Positions 8,611 through 17,213 are shown, numbered from the stretch's first letter. The stretch: 64,000 nucleotides of DNA from Lachnospiraceae bacterium (GCA_017558145.1 JAFYWF010000120.1:1-64000); one strand, 5' to 3'. The notes: generated by a model from the letters alone, not told the origin. Translations and numbers: made by a program.

Positions 8611-9126
8611 ATGTCTAAGATTTTAATAGTAGTAGATATGCAGAATGATTTTATTGATGGTGCATTGGGAACCAAAGAAGCAGTAGCAATTGTTCCTTAT
8701 GTGAAGGAAGTGATTGAAAACTTTGAAGGAAAAGTATTCTTCACTAGAGATACTCATTTTGAAAATTATATGGAAACTCAAGAAGGTAAGAATTTACCGG
8801 TTCCACATTGTATCAAAGATACAGAAGGCTGGCAGATTTGTCCTGTGTTAGAGGTGTTAAGAAAAACAGATGCAATTGATAAGGTAACTTTTGGCTCCAA
8901 AGATTTGGTAGAGATATTACAACAGGAAGAAGATGTGGAAGAAATTACATTTGTTGGTTTATGTACCGATATATGTGTGATTTCTAATGTTATGGTTGTA
9001 AAAGCTTTTTATCCGGAAGTTCCATTAGTTGTTGATGCGAAAGGCTGTGCAGGAGTGACTGTACAGAGTCATTTAAATGCCCTGGAAGCAATGAAAATGT
9101 GCCAGGTAAAGGTAATCAATGAGTAG
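8611..9126 (+). CDS. Isochorismatase-family cysteine hydrolase (nicotinamidase-like)
   Basis: A 171-residue cytoplasmic hydrolase of the isochorismatase-like family. The Asp-Lys-Cys triad is visible: Asp in VVDMQNDF, Lys in VTFGSKD and the nucleophile Cys in GLCTDICV. The DTH segment and the later PHC resemble the metal site of nicotinamidase PncA, so nicotinamide deamidation for NAD salvage is the best guess; other amides are possible. ATG 8611 has a GAAGGAG site 6 nt upstream and gives the canonical N-terminus. It appears to be a single-gene unit between two terminators. Confidence 0.82.
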   Translation: MSKILIVVDMQNDFIDGALGTKEAVAIVPYVKEVIENFEGKVFFTRDTHFENYMETQEGKNLPVPHCIKDTEGWQICPVLEVLRKTDAIDKVTFGSKDLVEILQQEEDVEEITFVGLCTDICVISNVMVVKAFYPEVPLVVDAKGCAGVTVQSHLNALEAMKMCQVKVINE

Positions 9127-9219
9127 GTATAAAAGAATGTGGAAATTTTGTATATATTGTTAAAAAGATATGGATAGTATTTAGACGATGATAGATTAAT
9201 GAAATTGAACTTTTAATTA

Positions 9220-9261
9220 ATATCAACATATTTATAATAAGAATATGTTGATATTTTTTTG
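9220..9261 (+). terminator. Rho-independent terminator after the cysteine hydrolase
   Basis: Perfect 13-bp stem ATATCAACATATT (9220-9232) / AATATGTTGATAT (9242-9254), 9-nt loop and a T7 tail. The next promoter overlaps its downstream arm. Confidence 0.9.
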
Positions 9262-9297
9262 TGGAATGATATAATGTAGAAAAGTTCAAAATTGAAC
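9248..9297 (+). promoter_or_regulatory. Promoter and palindromic operator candidate of the HTH-aminotransferase
   Basis: TTGATA (9248-9253), 16-bp spacer, and TATAAT (9270-9275) with extended TGA. The inverted repeat GTTCAA-AA-TTGAAC (9284-9297) lies at the predicted transcript start. Further TTGAAC half-sites occur at 9205-9210 and 9327-9332. The first downstream gene has an N-terminal DNA-binding domain, so autoregulation is plausible. Confidence 0.55.
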
Positions 9298-9405
9298 TAA
9301 TAAGTTGGTTTTTGATAAAATAAAAATTGAACTATAAATACTGAATTGATGAATAATGAAAGAATTTAACTGTTGAAATATAAAAATACAGAAGGGGAGT
9401 ATGAG

Positions 9406-10926
9406 ATGCAGGATAATATTTTTTCCATTAGATTAAAGCAATCAATGAAAAATAAGAATTTAAAACAAGTTGAACTTTTGCGTTTGGTCGAAGAAAAAGG
9501 TATTAAAATTGGAAAAAGTCATATTAGCCAGTATGTCAGTGGTAAAACCACACCGAGAGATAATATATTAACAGTATTATCAGATATTTTGGAAGTGGAT
9601 GCAGAATGGCTGAAAGGGAAAGATAAGTCTGTTAAAAATAAGACAGAAATTGTGGATGATGTGTTATCAAGTCCGAAATATGAAAGACAAAACAGCTTGG
9701 AGGAAACCTCAATGAAAGAATTTAGAAAATCAGCAAAATTAGATAATGTACTTTATGATGTTCGTGGACCGGTAGTAGAAGAAGCAGCAAGAATGGAAGA
9801 AGCGGGAACCCACGTTTTAAAATTGAACATTGGCAATCCGGCACCTTTTGGATTCCGTGCACCAGACGAAGTTATTTACGATATGAAAAGTCAGTTAACA
9901 GAATGCGAAGGATATTCACAGTCCAAAGGTCTTTTTTCTGCTAGAAAAGCAATCATGCAATATATGCAAAATAAAAATATTCCTAATGTTACTATTGAAG
10001 ATATTTATACAGGGAATGGGGTTAGTGAATTAATTAATTTAAGTATGCTGGCTCTTTTAGATACGGGAGATGAAGTTTTGATCCCATCTCCAGATTATCC
10101 TTTGTGGACCGCTTGTGTAACCTTGGCAGGTGGAAAGCCTGTACATTATGTTTGTGATGAAGCGGCAGAATGGAATCCGGACATTGACGATATTAAAAAG
10201 AAAATTACAAATAGAACAAAAGCAATTGTTATTATTAATCCAAACAATCCAACAGGAGCATTGTATCCAAGAGATGTTTTACAACAAATTGTAGAGATAG
10301 CAAGAGAACATCAATTGATTATTTTTTCTGATGAAATTTATGACAGACTGATTTTTAATGAGGAAGAGCATGTATCTATTGCGTCCTTGGCTCCGGATTT
10401 ATTCTGTGTTACCTTTAGTGGATTGTCAAAATCACATATGGTTGCCGGCTACCGTGTTGGTTGGATGGTATTAAGCGGAAACAAACGAATTGCCAGGGAC
10501 TACATTGAAGGATTAAATATGCTTTCTAATATGCGTTTATGTTCTAATGTTCCGGCCCAATCTATTGTACAGACTTCTTTAGGCGGATACCAAAGTGTTA
10601 AGAATTATATTAATCCGGGCGGACGTGTATATGAACAGTGTGAATATATTTATAAAGCTTTAAATGATATTCCGGGAATTAGTGCTGTAAAACCCAAAGC
10701 AGGTTTCTACATTTTCCCGAAACTGGATGTGAAAAAGTTCAATATTACAGACGATGAGAAATTTACTTTTGATTTATTAAGAGAAAAAAAGATTCTTTTA
10801 ATCAGTGGTAAAGGGTTTAACTGGAAACAACCGGATCATTTCCGTATTGTATATCTTCCTCGTATTGAGGTCTTAGAAGAGGCTGTGGAAAAAATGGCGG
10901 ATTTCTTCAGTTATTACAGACAGTAG
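9406..10926 (+). CDS. Xre-type HTH fused to a class I/II aminotransferase
   Basis: A 506-residue two-domain protein. Residues 1-66 form a lambda-repressor-like helix-turn-helix (recognition region ISQYVSGKTTPRDN, tail VDAEWLKGKD). After a polar linker, residues from about 105 on form a fold-type I PLP aminotransferase close to the alanine transaminases AlaA/AlaT, with NIGNPAPFGF, INPNNPTGALYP and the PLP-binding Lys342 in SGLSKS. Unlike MocR regulators, the DNA-binding part is Xre-like, not GntR-like. ATG 9406 follows GGGGAG; an earlier in-frame ATG at 9373 lacks a ribosome site. It may be a metabolite-sensing regulator, an enzyme, or both. Confidence 0.88.
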   Translation: MQDNIFSIRLKQSMKNKNLKQVELLRLVEEKGIKIGKSHISQYVSGKTTPRDNILTVLSDILEVDAEWLKGKDKSVKNKTEIVDDVLSSPKYERQNSLEETSMKEFRKSAKLDNVLYDVRGPVVEEAARMEEAGTHVLKLNIGNPAPFGFRAPDEVIYDMKSQLTECEGYSQSKGLFSARKAIMQYMQNKNIPNVTIEDIYTGNGVSELINLSMLALLDTGDEVLIPSPDYPLWTACVTLAGGKPVHYVCDEAAEWNPDIDDIKKKITNRTKAIVIINPNNPTGALYPRDVLQQIVEIAREHQLIIFSDEIYDRLIFNEEEHVSIASLAPDLFCVTFSGLSKSHMVAGYRVGWMVLSGNKRIARDYIEGLNMLSNMRLCSNVPAQSIVQTSLGGYQSVKNYINPGGRVYEQCEYIYKALNDIPGISAVKPKAGFYIFPKLDVKKFNITDDEKFTFDLLREKKILLISGKGFNWKQPDHFRIVYLPRIEVLEEAVEKMADFFSYYRQ

Positions 10927-10952
10927 CAGGTATTATTGAAAATGAATGTATA

Positions 10953-10991
10953 AAAATCTCTTGAAGGTAAAGTTCTTTCGAGAGATTTTTA
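10953..10991 (+). terminator. Rho-independent terminator after the HTH-aminotransferase
   Basis: AAATCTCTTGAA pairs with TTCGAGAGATTT (one G-U pair), 10954-10965 / 10977-10988, followed by a T-run. Confidence 0.85.
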
Positions 10992-11022
10992 GTTTAAAAT
11001 AGAAAAACAAGGTGTTAAAAGA

Positions 11023-12282
11023 ATGAGCTATTTAAGTATATATGTACATATTCCTTTTTGTGTAAGGAAATGTAATTATTGTGATTTTTTATCAGCACCC
11101 TCTGATGAGGAGACACGGCAGGATTATGTGGATGCTTTATGTGATGAAATTACTCACCGAGCAGAAAAGTTTAAAGATAGAATAGTAGATACTGTTTTTT
11201 TCGGTGGTGGAACACCATCTGTGTTATCAGGCGGGCAGATGAGCAAAATAATGGCTACTATTAGAAACTCATTTCAGATACTGCCCACGGCAGAGATCTC
11301 TATGGAAATGAATCCGGGAACAGCGGATTTTGAGAAGCTGGAAATTTATAAGGAGCTGGGAATCAATCGTTTAAGTATAGGGTTGCAATCAGCTGATAAT
11401 GAAGAATTAAAGATGCTGGGAAGAATTCATACATGGGAAGATTTCTTAAAAACTTGGGAAATGGTTCGAAAAGCAGGATTTACTAATGTTAATATTGATT
11501 TAATGTCTGCTTTGCCCGGACAAACGATAGAAAGCTATCGGAATACATTGGAAAAAGTACTTTCTTTGCAACCGGAACATATTTCTGCATATAGTTTAAT
11601 TATTGAAGAGGGAACTTTATTTTATCGATGGTTTGAGGAAGAAGATGGGGAATCATTAGAAGATATAAGTATTGGTGATGAAGCCATGGGATTCAAGGAA
11701 GGTAAATATAAGAAACTTCCGGATGAGGTGACTGACCGACAAATGTATGAAATGACAGAACGAATGCTAAAGGAGAATGGATATCATAGATATGAAATCT
11801 CAAATTATGCGCTGGCCGGATATGAATGTAAACACAATATCGGATATTGGAAGAGAAAAGAGTATCTTGGATTAGGTTTAGGTTCCGCGTCGCTTTTGTT
11901 TGATGAGAGAGAGGGAGGCAAAATTAACATTCGTTCCGGTAATGTACAGAATTTAAATTGTTATTTGAATCTTGGTGTAGAGCAGGATATCTTTGGAGAA
12001 ATCATATATGATGAAAACAAATGGACCGAAGAATATAATTTACTTACAAAAAAAGATCAAATGGAAGAATTTATGTTTCTTGGACTTCGTATGATGGAGG
12101 GAATTTGTCCTGCGGAATTTGAACAGCAGTTTGGGAAAAAATTGGAAGACGTATATGGGAGTCAGATTACAAAATTGGTGAAACAAGGATTGTTAGAACA
12201 AAAAGAGGGTACGAAAAGATATGCTTTGACAAAGCAGGGAATTGATGTCAGCAATCAGGTTTTTGTAGAGTTTCTTTATTAA
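11023..12282 (+). CDS. hemW: Radical SAM heme chaperone HemW
   Basis: A 419-residue radical SAM protein of the HemN/HemW group. The 4Fe-4S motif is CVRKCNYC at residues 13-20. It lacks the fourth Cys that follows this motif in true coproporphyrinogen dehydrogenase HemN, so HemW, which delivers heme, is the better call. FFGGGTPS and the ISAYSLIIEEGT segment are typical, and a C-terminal winged-helix-like HemN_C domain is present. An insertion of about 30 acidic residues near 205-235 makes it longer than usual HemW. No heme-synthesis genes adjoin it. Confidence 0.9.
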   Translation: MSYLSIYVHIPFCVRKCNYCDFLSAPSDEETRQDYVDALCDEITHRAEKFKDRIVDTVFFGGGTPSVLSGGQMSKIMATIRNSFQILPTAEISMEMNPGTADFEKLEIYKELGINRLSIGLQSADNEELKMLGRIHTWEDFLKTWEMVRKAGFTNVNIDLMSALPGQTIESYRNTLEKVLSLQPEHISAYSLIIEEGTLFYRWFEEEDGESLEDISIGDEAMGFKEGKYKKLPDEVTDRQMYEMTERMLKENGYHRYEISNYALAGYECKHNIGYWKRKEYLGLGLGSASLLFDEREGGKINIRSGNVQNLNCYLNLGVEQDIFGEIIYDENKWTEEYNLLTKKDQMEEFMFLGLRMMEGICPAEFEQQFGKKLEDVYGSQITKLVKQGLLEQKEGTKRYALTKQGIDVSNQVFVEFLY

Positions 12283-12394
12283 CAATGCAATGTTTTTAAA
12301 TAGGGAATAAAAAGCCAAATGTCGAAGAAAATTCTGAGTTATTTGAACATTGTAGGAAAGTTGTATGAAAAATATATGGAAGATGTAAAAAAGA

Positions 12395-12423
12395 TTGACG
12401 TTAATGAATGTGCGTGATATTAT
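12395..12423 (+). promoter_or_regulatory. Promoter of the SCIFF precursor gene
   Basis: TTGACG (12395-12400), 17-bp spacer, and TATTAT (12418-12423) with extended TGA. About 50 nt separate the predicted start from the GGAG at 12469-12472. Confidence 0.6.
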
Positions 12424-12482
12424 TGTCGCAAGAGTTTACGAAAACTTATAAAATAATTTACTGATAATGGAGATGTTTAATT

Positions 12483-12629
12483 ATGGAAAGAATTAAAACA
12501 CTTGAAACACGTAACTTATGTGAAAGTGCACAGAACGGTGGTTGTGGTGAATGTCAGACATCTTGTCAATCTGCATGCAAAACAAGCTGTGGTGTAGCAA
12601 ATCAGGCGTGTGAAAAAACAGAAGAATAA
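12483..12629 (+). CDS. scfA: SCIFF ranthipeptide precursor (48 residues, seven Cys)
   Basis: A short gene for the six-cysteines-in-forty-five (SCIFF) RiPP precursor. The N-terminal leader begins MERIKTLETRN. The core carries Cys at 21, 24, 28, 32, 36 and 43 in the nearly invariant arrangement GGCGECQTSCQSACK, with Thr or Ser next to the cysteines as acceptors for thioether bonds to non-alpha carbons. A seventh Cys, at position 13, sits in the leader before the conserved ESA stretch. GGAG lies 10 nt before the ATG. It has its own promoter and is followed by a terminator-like hairpin and the maturase. The function of mature SCIFF peptide is unknown. Confidence 0.95.
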   Translation: MERIKTLETRNLCESAQNGGCGECQTSCQSACKTSCGVANQACEKTEE

Positions 12630-12647
12630 TTTGTTTTAAAAATGATG

Positions 12648-12677
12648 AAAATGCTGCCCAAGTTGGCAGCATTTTTA
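12648..12677 (+). terminator. Terminator/attenuator between SCIFF precursor and maturase
   Basis: AAAATGCTGCC (12648-12658) pairs perfectly with GGCAGCATTTT around CAAGTT, followed by T residues. It should allow high precursor and lower maturase expression. Confidence 0.85.
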
Positions 12678-12725
12678 ATTATAAAAAGTATTATTATTTA
12701 GGATAAAATTGTGGAGGATGTAAAC

Positions 12726-14108
12726 ATGGTACATCAGTATAAATTGAATGGATACAACATTGTATTAGATACCTGTTCCGGTTCTATTCATGTGGTAGAT
12801 GAAGTTGCATATGACATTATTGAATTGTTCCCAAAGAAAACCGTGGATGAAATTGTTGATGACATGATGGGAAAATATGGGCATAGAGAAGATGTGACAG
12901 AAGAAGAACTTCGTCTCTGTGTAGAAGATGTAGAAAGTCTTGTAAGAGCAGAGAAATTATATACCAAAGATACCTTTGCCGATAAAGCAAGTACTTTTAA
13001 AGAGCGTTCCGGAAATGTAATTAAGGCCTTATGCCTTCATGTTGCACACACTTGCAATTTGAACTGTTCTTATTGTTTTGCCAGTCAGGGAAAATATCAT
13101 GGAGAAAGAGCCTTAATGTCTTTTGAAGTGGGAAAACAGGCATTAGATTTTTTGATTGAAAATTCCGGTACAAGAAGAAATCTGGAAGTGGATTTTTTTG
13201 GCGGAGAACCGCTGATGAATTGGGAGGTAGTCAAAGAATTAGTAGCTTATGCCAGAGAGCAGGAAAAAATATATGATAAAAATTTCCGTTTTACCCTAAC
13301 CACCAACGGAATGTTAATTGATGATGATGTAATTGAGTTCGCCAATAAAGAAATGAGCAATGTGGTTCTGAGTTTAGACGGTCGCAAGGAAATACATGAT
13401 CTGACTCGTGTGGATTATACAGGTCAGGGAAGTTATGAACAGATTGTTCCCAAATTTAAAAAGTTAGTAGAGTCCCGCGGGGGAAAAGGCTATTATATGC
13501 GAGGAACCTTTACCCATGCCAATCCGGATTTTACCAAAGATGTGTTCCATATGGCAGATCTTGGATTTACAGAGCTTAGTATGGAGCCGGTGGTTGGACC
13601 TGCTGAGGATCCGTCGTCTTTAACCAAGGAAGATTTGGAAATTGTAAAAGAACAATATGAAATTTTAGCAAAAGAAATGATAAAACGAAATAAAGAAGGA
13701 AGAGGCTTTACTTTCTATCATTATATGATTGATTTGACAGGAGGACCATGCGTTTATAAACGTATATCAGGTTGTGGTTCCGGAACGGAATATATGGCAG
13801 TTACTCCTTGGGGTGATTTATATCCCTGTCATCAATTTGTAGGGGAAGAGGCATATAAGCTTGGAGATGTATGGAATGGAGTAACAAATCCTGCCGTTAG
13901 AGAAGAATTCCGAAGCTGTAATGCGTATTCCAGAGAAGAATGTAAGGATTGCTGGGCAAAATTATACTGTTCCGGAGGATGTGCAGCAAATGCATTTCAT
14001 GCCAGCGGTTCTATTCGAGGGATATATGAACCAGGCTGTGAACTTTTTAGAAAGCGTATGGAATGTGCGATTATGATTAAGGTAGCAGAAGATGAAGCAA
14101 AACAATGA
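12726..14108 (+). CDS. scfB: SCIFF radical SAM/SPASM thioether maturase
   Basis: A 460-residue radical SAM enzyme that installs Cys-to-Thr/Ser gamma-thioether bonds in the SCIFF precursor (CteB is the studied member). Residues 1-90 form a PqqD-like peptide-recognition region. The SAM-cleaving cluster motif is CNLNCSYC at 110-117, followed by DFFGGEPLMNW. The C-terminal SPASM domain has the Cys series ending CKDCWAKLYCSGGCAANA and GCELF, expected to bind two auxiliary 4Fe-4S clusters. ATG 12726 is chosen because GGAGG lies 8 nt upstream; the open frame could also begin at GTG 12711. Its stop overlaps the next gene by 17 bp. Confidence 0.95.
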   Translation: MVHQYKLNGYNIVLDTCSGSIHVVDEVAYDIIELFPKKTVDEIVDDMMGKYGHREDVTEEELRLCVEDVESLVRAEKLYTKDTFADKASTFKERSGNVIKALCLHVAHTCNLNCSYCFASQGKYHGERALMSFEVGKQALDFLIENSGTRRNLEVDFFGGEPLMNWEVVKELVAYAREQEKIYDKNFRFTLTTNGMLIDDDVIEFANKEMSNVVLSLDGRKEIHDLTRVDYTGQGSYEQIVPKFKKLVESRGGKGYYMRGTFTHANPDFTKDVFHMADLGFTELSMEPVVGPAEDPSSLTKEDLEIVKEQYEILAKEMIKRNKEGRGFTFYHYMIDLTGGPCVYKRISGCGSGTEYMAVTPWGDLYPCHQFVGEEAYKLGDVWNGVTNPAVREEFRSCNAYSREECKDCWAKLYCSGGCAANAFHASGSIRGIYEPGCELFRKRMECAIMIKVAEDEAKQ

Positions 14109-15459
14109 TCAGATGACAACGCCCATCGTGGATTTTGTAAAAAAATATGCAAAAGGCAAGGGTACCCGCTTTCATATGCCGGGTCATAAAGGACAGGACT
14201 TTTTAGGATGTGAGTCTTGGGATATTACAGAAATTGGGGGTGCTGATTCCCTCTATGAAGCGAAAGGAATTATCGCAGAAAGTGAAGCGAACGCAACAAG
14301 GAATTTTGGTTCCAAGTGCACTTTGTTTTCTACCGAAGGCTCCAGTCAGTGTATCCGTGCCATGTTGTATCTTATGATGTTACATAGATGCAAGGAAGAA
14401 GTAGCAAGGAAAAGACCTGTGATTGCAGCGGCCAGAAATGTGCATAAAGCGTTTATCTACGCAGCAGCAGTATTAGATTTTGATGTGATTTGGTTATGGC
14501 CTAAGGAAAAAGTAACTTCGATTTGTAGCTGTGTGATTTCCCAAAAGCAGGTAGAAGAAGTGCTAAATGTCCATGAAGACATTGTGGGAGTGTATTTGAC
14601 AAGTCCGGATTATTTAGGAGCACAAGCGGATGTTAGTGGCATTGCTGAAGTATGTCATAAAAGAAACGTGGTTCTTGCAGTGGATAATGCCCATGGGTCT
14701 TATTTGAAATTCTTAGAACCTTCTTGCCATCCCTTGGATTTGGGAGCAGATATTTGTTGTGATTCAGCCCATAAGACCTTACCGGTATTAACCGGTGGTG
14801 CTTATTTACATATTGGAAAAAATGCCCCGGAGATATTTACCAAACAGGCGAAAAATGCCCTTGGATTCTTTGGTTCAACCAGTCCCAGCTATTTAATTAT
14901 GAGTTCACTGGATCTGTGCAATCGTTATCTGGCAGAAGGATATGTGAAAGAATTGCAAGGAATTCTAAAGGCACGCCAAATTTGTTGTCGGGCATTGGAA
15001 GCAGCAGGCTGGAAGGTAGCAAAAAGTGATCCCCTAAAAATTACATTAGAAATTCCAAAGGGAATTTCCGGAATAGAATTAAGTGAGCGGTTGCGCTTAA
15101 AAGGGATTGAATGTGAATATGCGGATCAAAATGATATTGTTTTTATGATATCCACTGAAAACACAAGACAGGATTTGGAACGTTTGGTATTAGGACTTGG
15201 AGAAAATAAATATAACTATCGGGAAAAAGAGTATTTGCCGGTACAACCTACCAAACAGATGATGTCTATTCGTGAGGCAATGTTTTCGATTCCTGAGACC
15301 ATTCCTCTTGAACAAGCAGAAAACAGAATTTGCAGAGTCCCTACGGTTTCCTGTCCACCGGCGATTCCCATTGCCGTTCCGGGAGAAATGATAACAAAGG
15401 AAATGATTTCAACATTTCAATTTTATGGAATTACAGAATTGGATGTAGTGAAGGAGTAA
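14092..15459 (+). CDS. Orn/Lys/Arg decarboxylase-family PLP enzyme
   Basis: A 455-residue fold-type I PLP protein of the short ornithine/lysine/arginine decarboxylase family (YaaO/SpeA-like). It has FHMPGHKG near the start, the ST-rich STEGSSQ phosphate loop, DNAHGSY, and the PLP-binding Lys228 in DSAHKTL. The C-terminal decarboxylase domain is present. ATG 14092 overlaps the maturase gene; ATG 14113 is a possible alternative just after the maturase stop. It is translationally coupled to the SCIFF maturase, but family members are common outside such loci, so a role in SCIFF biology is only a possibility. Confidence 0.88.
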   Translation: MKQNNDQMTTPIVDFVKKYAKGKGTRFHMPGHKGQDFLGCESWDITEIGGADSLYEAKGIIAESEANATRNFGSKCTLFSTEGSSQCIRAMLYLMMLHRCKEEVARKRPVIAAARNVHKAFIYAAAVLDFDVIWLWPKEKVTSICSCVISQKQVEEVLNVHEDIVGVYLTSPDYLGAQADVSGIAEVCHKRNVVLAVDNAHGSYLKFLEPSCHPLDLGADICCDSAHKTLPVLTGGAYLHIGKNAPEIFTKQAKNALGFFGSTSPSYLIMSSLDLCNRYLAEGYVKELQGILKARQICCRALEAAGWKVAKSDPLKITLEIPKGISGIELSERLRLKGIECEYADQNDIVFMISTENTRQDLERLVLGLGENKYNYREKEYLPVQPTKQMMSIREAMFSIPETIPLEQAENRICRVPTVSCPPAIPIAVPGEMITKEMISTFQFYGITELDVVKE

Positions 15460-15546
15460 GAGAAGAGGTTTGAAATTTAGAAGAGAGTAGAATTTAAGGT
15501 AAATTTCAATCATAAAGTGTAAAAATATGAATTGTGAGAATAATGA

Positions 15547-16290
15547 ATGAGTTTTACGAAAAGAAGGTCAAAAACTAACAAGTTAATAGTGTTATTAGGA
15601 TTGGTGACATTGTTTTTGGGGTTGGTAAGTGTAATATATCTAGGCGATTATTATCATGCTGATACAAATGCTATTGTAGAATTTTCTACTGACAATATGA
15701 TTCAGTTACAGCAATCTGCTGACGGAACTCTGATATGGGAGCCCAAGCAGGCTACGGTGGGATTTATATTTTATCCGGGTGGGAAAGTAGAACATACAGC
15801 CTATGTTCCACTGATGAATGCTCTTTCAGCCAAAGGAATTCTTTGTGTATTAGTAGAAATGCCATTTCGTCTGGCTGTTTTCGATATCAATGCCGCAGAA
15901 GGTATACAAGAAAAATTTCCACAAATAAAAAGCTGGTATATAGGGGGACATTCTCTTGGAGGTGCCATGGCAGCATCCTATTTATCAAAAAATATTTCTT
16001 CTTTTGATGGACTAATTCTTTTGGGAGCTTACTCTACAGAGGATTTGTCAAATACAGAACTTAATGTTTTGTCAATTTATGGAAGTGAAGATTTAGTGAT
16101 GGATCGAGAGAAGTATGAACAAAACAAAGAAAAGTTACCTACGTCTTTTGAAGAAATTATTATCAATGGTGGATGTCATGCCTATTTTGGAATGTATGGG
16201 GAACAAGAGGGAGATGGGAATCCCACCATTAAAAATGATGAGCAAATTATAATTACTGCAGAAACCATTGCCATGATGATTGGTCATTGA
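15547..16290 (+). CDS. Membrane-anchored alpha/beta hydrolase
   Basis: A 247-residue protein with an N-terminal signal anchor (about residues 12-32) and an extracytoplasmic alpha/beta hydrolase domain. The nucleophile elbow is GGHSLGG, the acid is probably Asp in YGSEDLV, and the base is His in GGCHAYFG. The FYPGGKVEH strand-loop resembles the oxyanion-hole region of the family. Substrate unknown; carboxylesterase or lipase-like activity is likely. It has no close operon partner. Confidence 0.8.
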   Translation: MSFTKRRSKTNKLIVLLGLVTLFLGLVSVIYLGDYYHADTNAIVEFSTDNMIQLQQSADGTLIWEPKQATVGFIFYPGGKVEHTAYVPLMNALSAKGILCVLVEMPFRLAVFDINAAEGIQEKFPQIKSWYIGGHSLGGAMAASYLSKNISSFDGLILLGAYSTEDLSNTELNVLSIYGSEDLVMDREKYEQNKEKLPTSFEEIIINGGCHAYFGMYGEQEGDGNPTIKNDEQIIITAETIAMMIGH

Positions 16291-16314
16291 CAATGTTGAT
16301 GTTATAAATCGGTA

Positions 16315-16407
16315 ATGAACATGATTGTAAATGCAAATAAGAAAGTGTTTAGGGAGGGCAAGGAAGTGTGTGAAGCTTTGCGTGAATTGATGAAGGAAAT
16401 AAAATAG
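16315..16407 (+). pseudogene. Possible remnant of an Rpn/PD-(D/E)XK-type mobile nuclease
   Basis: A 30-codon open frame between the hydrolase and sigK. Its product has KKVFREGKEVCEALRELMKE, similar to the short conserved segment I associate with the C-terminal part of Rpn/PD-(D/E)XK transposase-family proteins common in Lachnospiraceae. There is no nuclease core and no recognisable ribosome site, so if the resemblance is real this is a degraded fragment. Identification rests on a single motif from memory and is uncertain. Confidence 0.3.
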
Positions 16408-16447
16408 GAAAGGCACTTTCAAAAGTCAGGTTTCATACAATAAGTTA

Positions 16448-17149
16448 ATGAATGAAATTGGAAGTTATTGTCCTAATATAGTGGATGATAGACTTTTGAG
16501 GGGGCCTTTTTTGAAGACATTTCAGCAGCCGTTGGCGAAGAAGGATGAAGACTATTACCTGGAAAGGCTTGGGGACGAAGATGAAGAGCGAAAACTTGAA
16601 GCAAAGCAGGTTTTGATAGAAAGGAATTTGAGATTAGTTGCTCACATTGCAAAAAAATACCAAGGCACGGAGGTAGAAATGGAAGATTTGATTTCTATCG
16701 GAACTGTGGGATTAATAAAAGCAGTAATGTCTTATGATTTAGATAAAAATTCTAAGTTGGGTACGTATGCTGCCAGGTGTATAGAAAATGAAATCCTCAT
16801 GCACTTTAGAGCAAGAAAGAAATGTTCCAGAGAAGTATCCATCTACGAACCCATAGGTACAGATAGAGAAGGAAATGAAATCAACCTTTTGGATATTATT
16901 GAAGCAGATCAGTTAGATACAGCGGATCAGATGCAGTTGCATCAGGATTTAAAAAAGATGCTGGCATCTATCGATGTTGTGTTGGATGAGAGAGAAAAAG
17001 AAATCGTATGTATGCGATTTGGACTTAGGGGATACAAAGAATTGACTCAAAAAGAAATTGGTGAGAAATTGCATATTTCCAGAAGCTATATATCCAGAAT
17101 TGAAAAGAAGGCTTTGCAAAAATTAAGAGTTGCACTGACAAAAGAATAA
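16448..17149 (+). CDS. sigK: Sporulation sigma factor SigK
   Basis: A 233-residue sigma-70 family factor closest to sigma-K, the late mother-cell factor of sporulation. Region 2 contains LIERNLRLVAHIAKKYQG, DLISIGTVGLIKA and TYAARCIENEILM; IGTDREGNEINLLDI is characteristic of the sigma-E/K branch; region 4 ends with an HTH ISRSYISRIEKKALQKL. The N-terminus of about 24 residues is polar, not the hydrophobic pro-sequence of Bacillus sigma-K, and the gene is unbroken by a skin element. That resembles Clostridioides difficile, where sigma-K lacks a pro-sequence. It suggests sporulation capacity now or in ancestry. Confidence 0.87.
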   Translation: MNEIGSYCPNIVDDRLLRGPFLKTFQQPLAKKDEDYYLERLGDEDEERKLEAKQVLIERNLRLVAHIAKKYQGTEVEMEDLISIGTVGLIKAVMSYDLDKNSKLGTYAARCIENEILMHFRARKKCSREVSIYEPIGTDREGNEINLLDIIEADQLDTADQMQLHQDLKKMLASIDVVLDEREKEIVCMRFGLRGYKELTQKEIGEKLHISRSYISRIEKKALQKLRVALTKE

Positions 17150-17213
17150 GAGTACACTAAGAAAAATATAAGTTTCTATTGATACAGTTTTCGTAAAGGA
17201 ATGGGGAAAGTAC

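Noticed and set aside
12319..12417. 32-codon open frame between hemW and the SCIFF precursor
   Set aside because: No ribosome site, it runs into the SCIFF promoter -10 region, and the product matches nothing I know.
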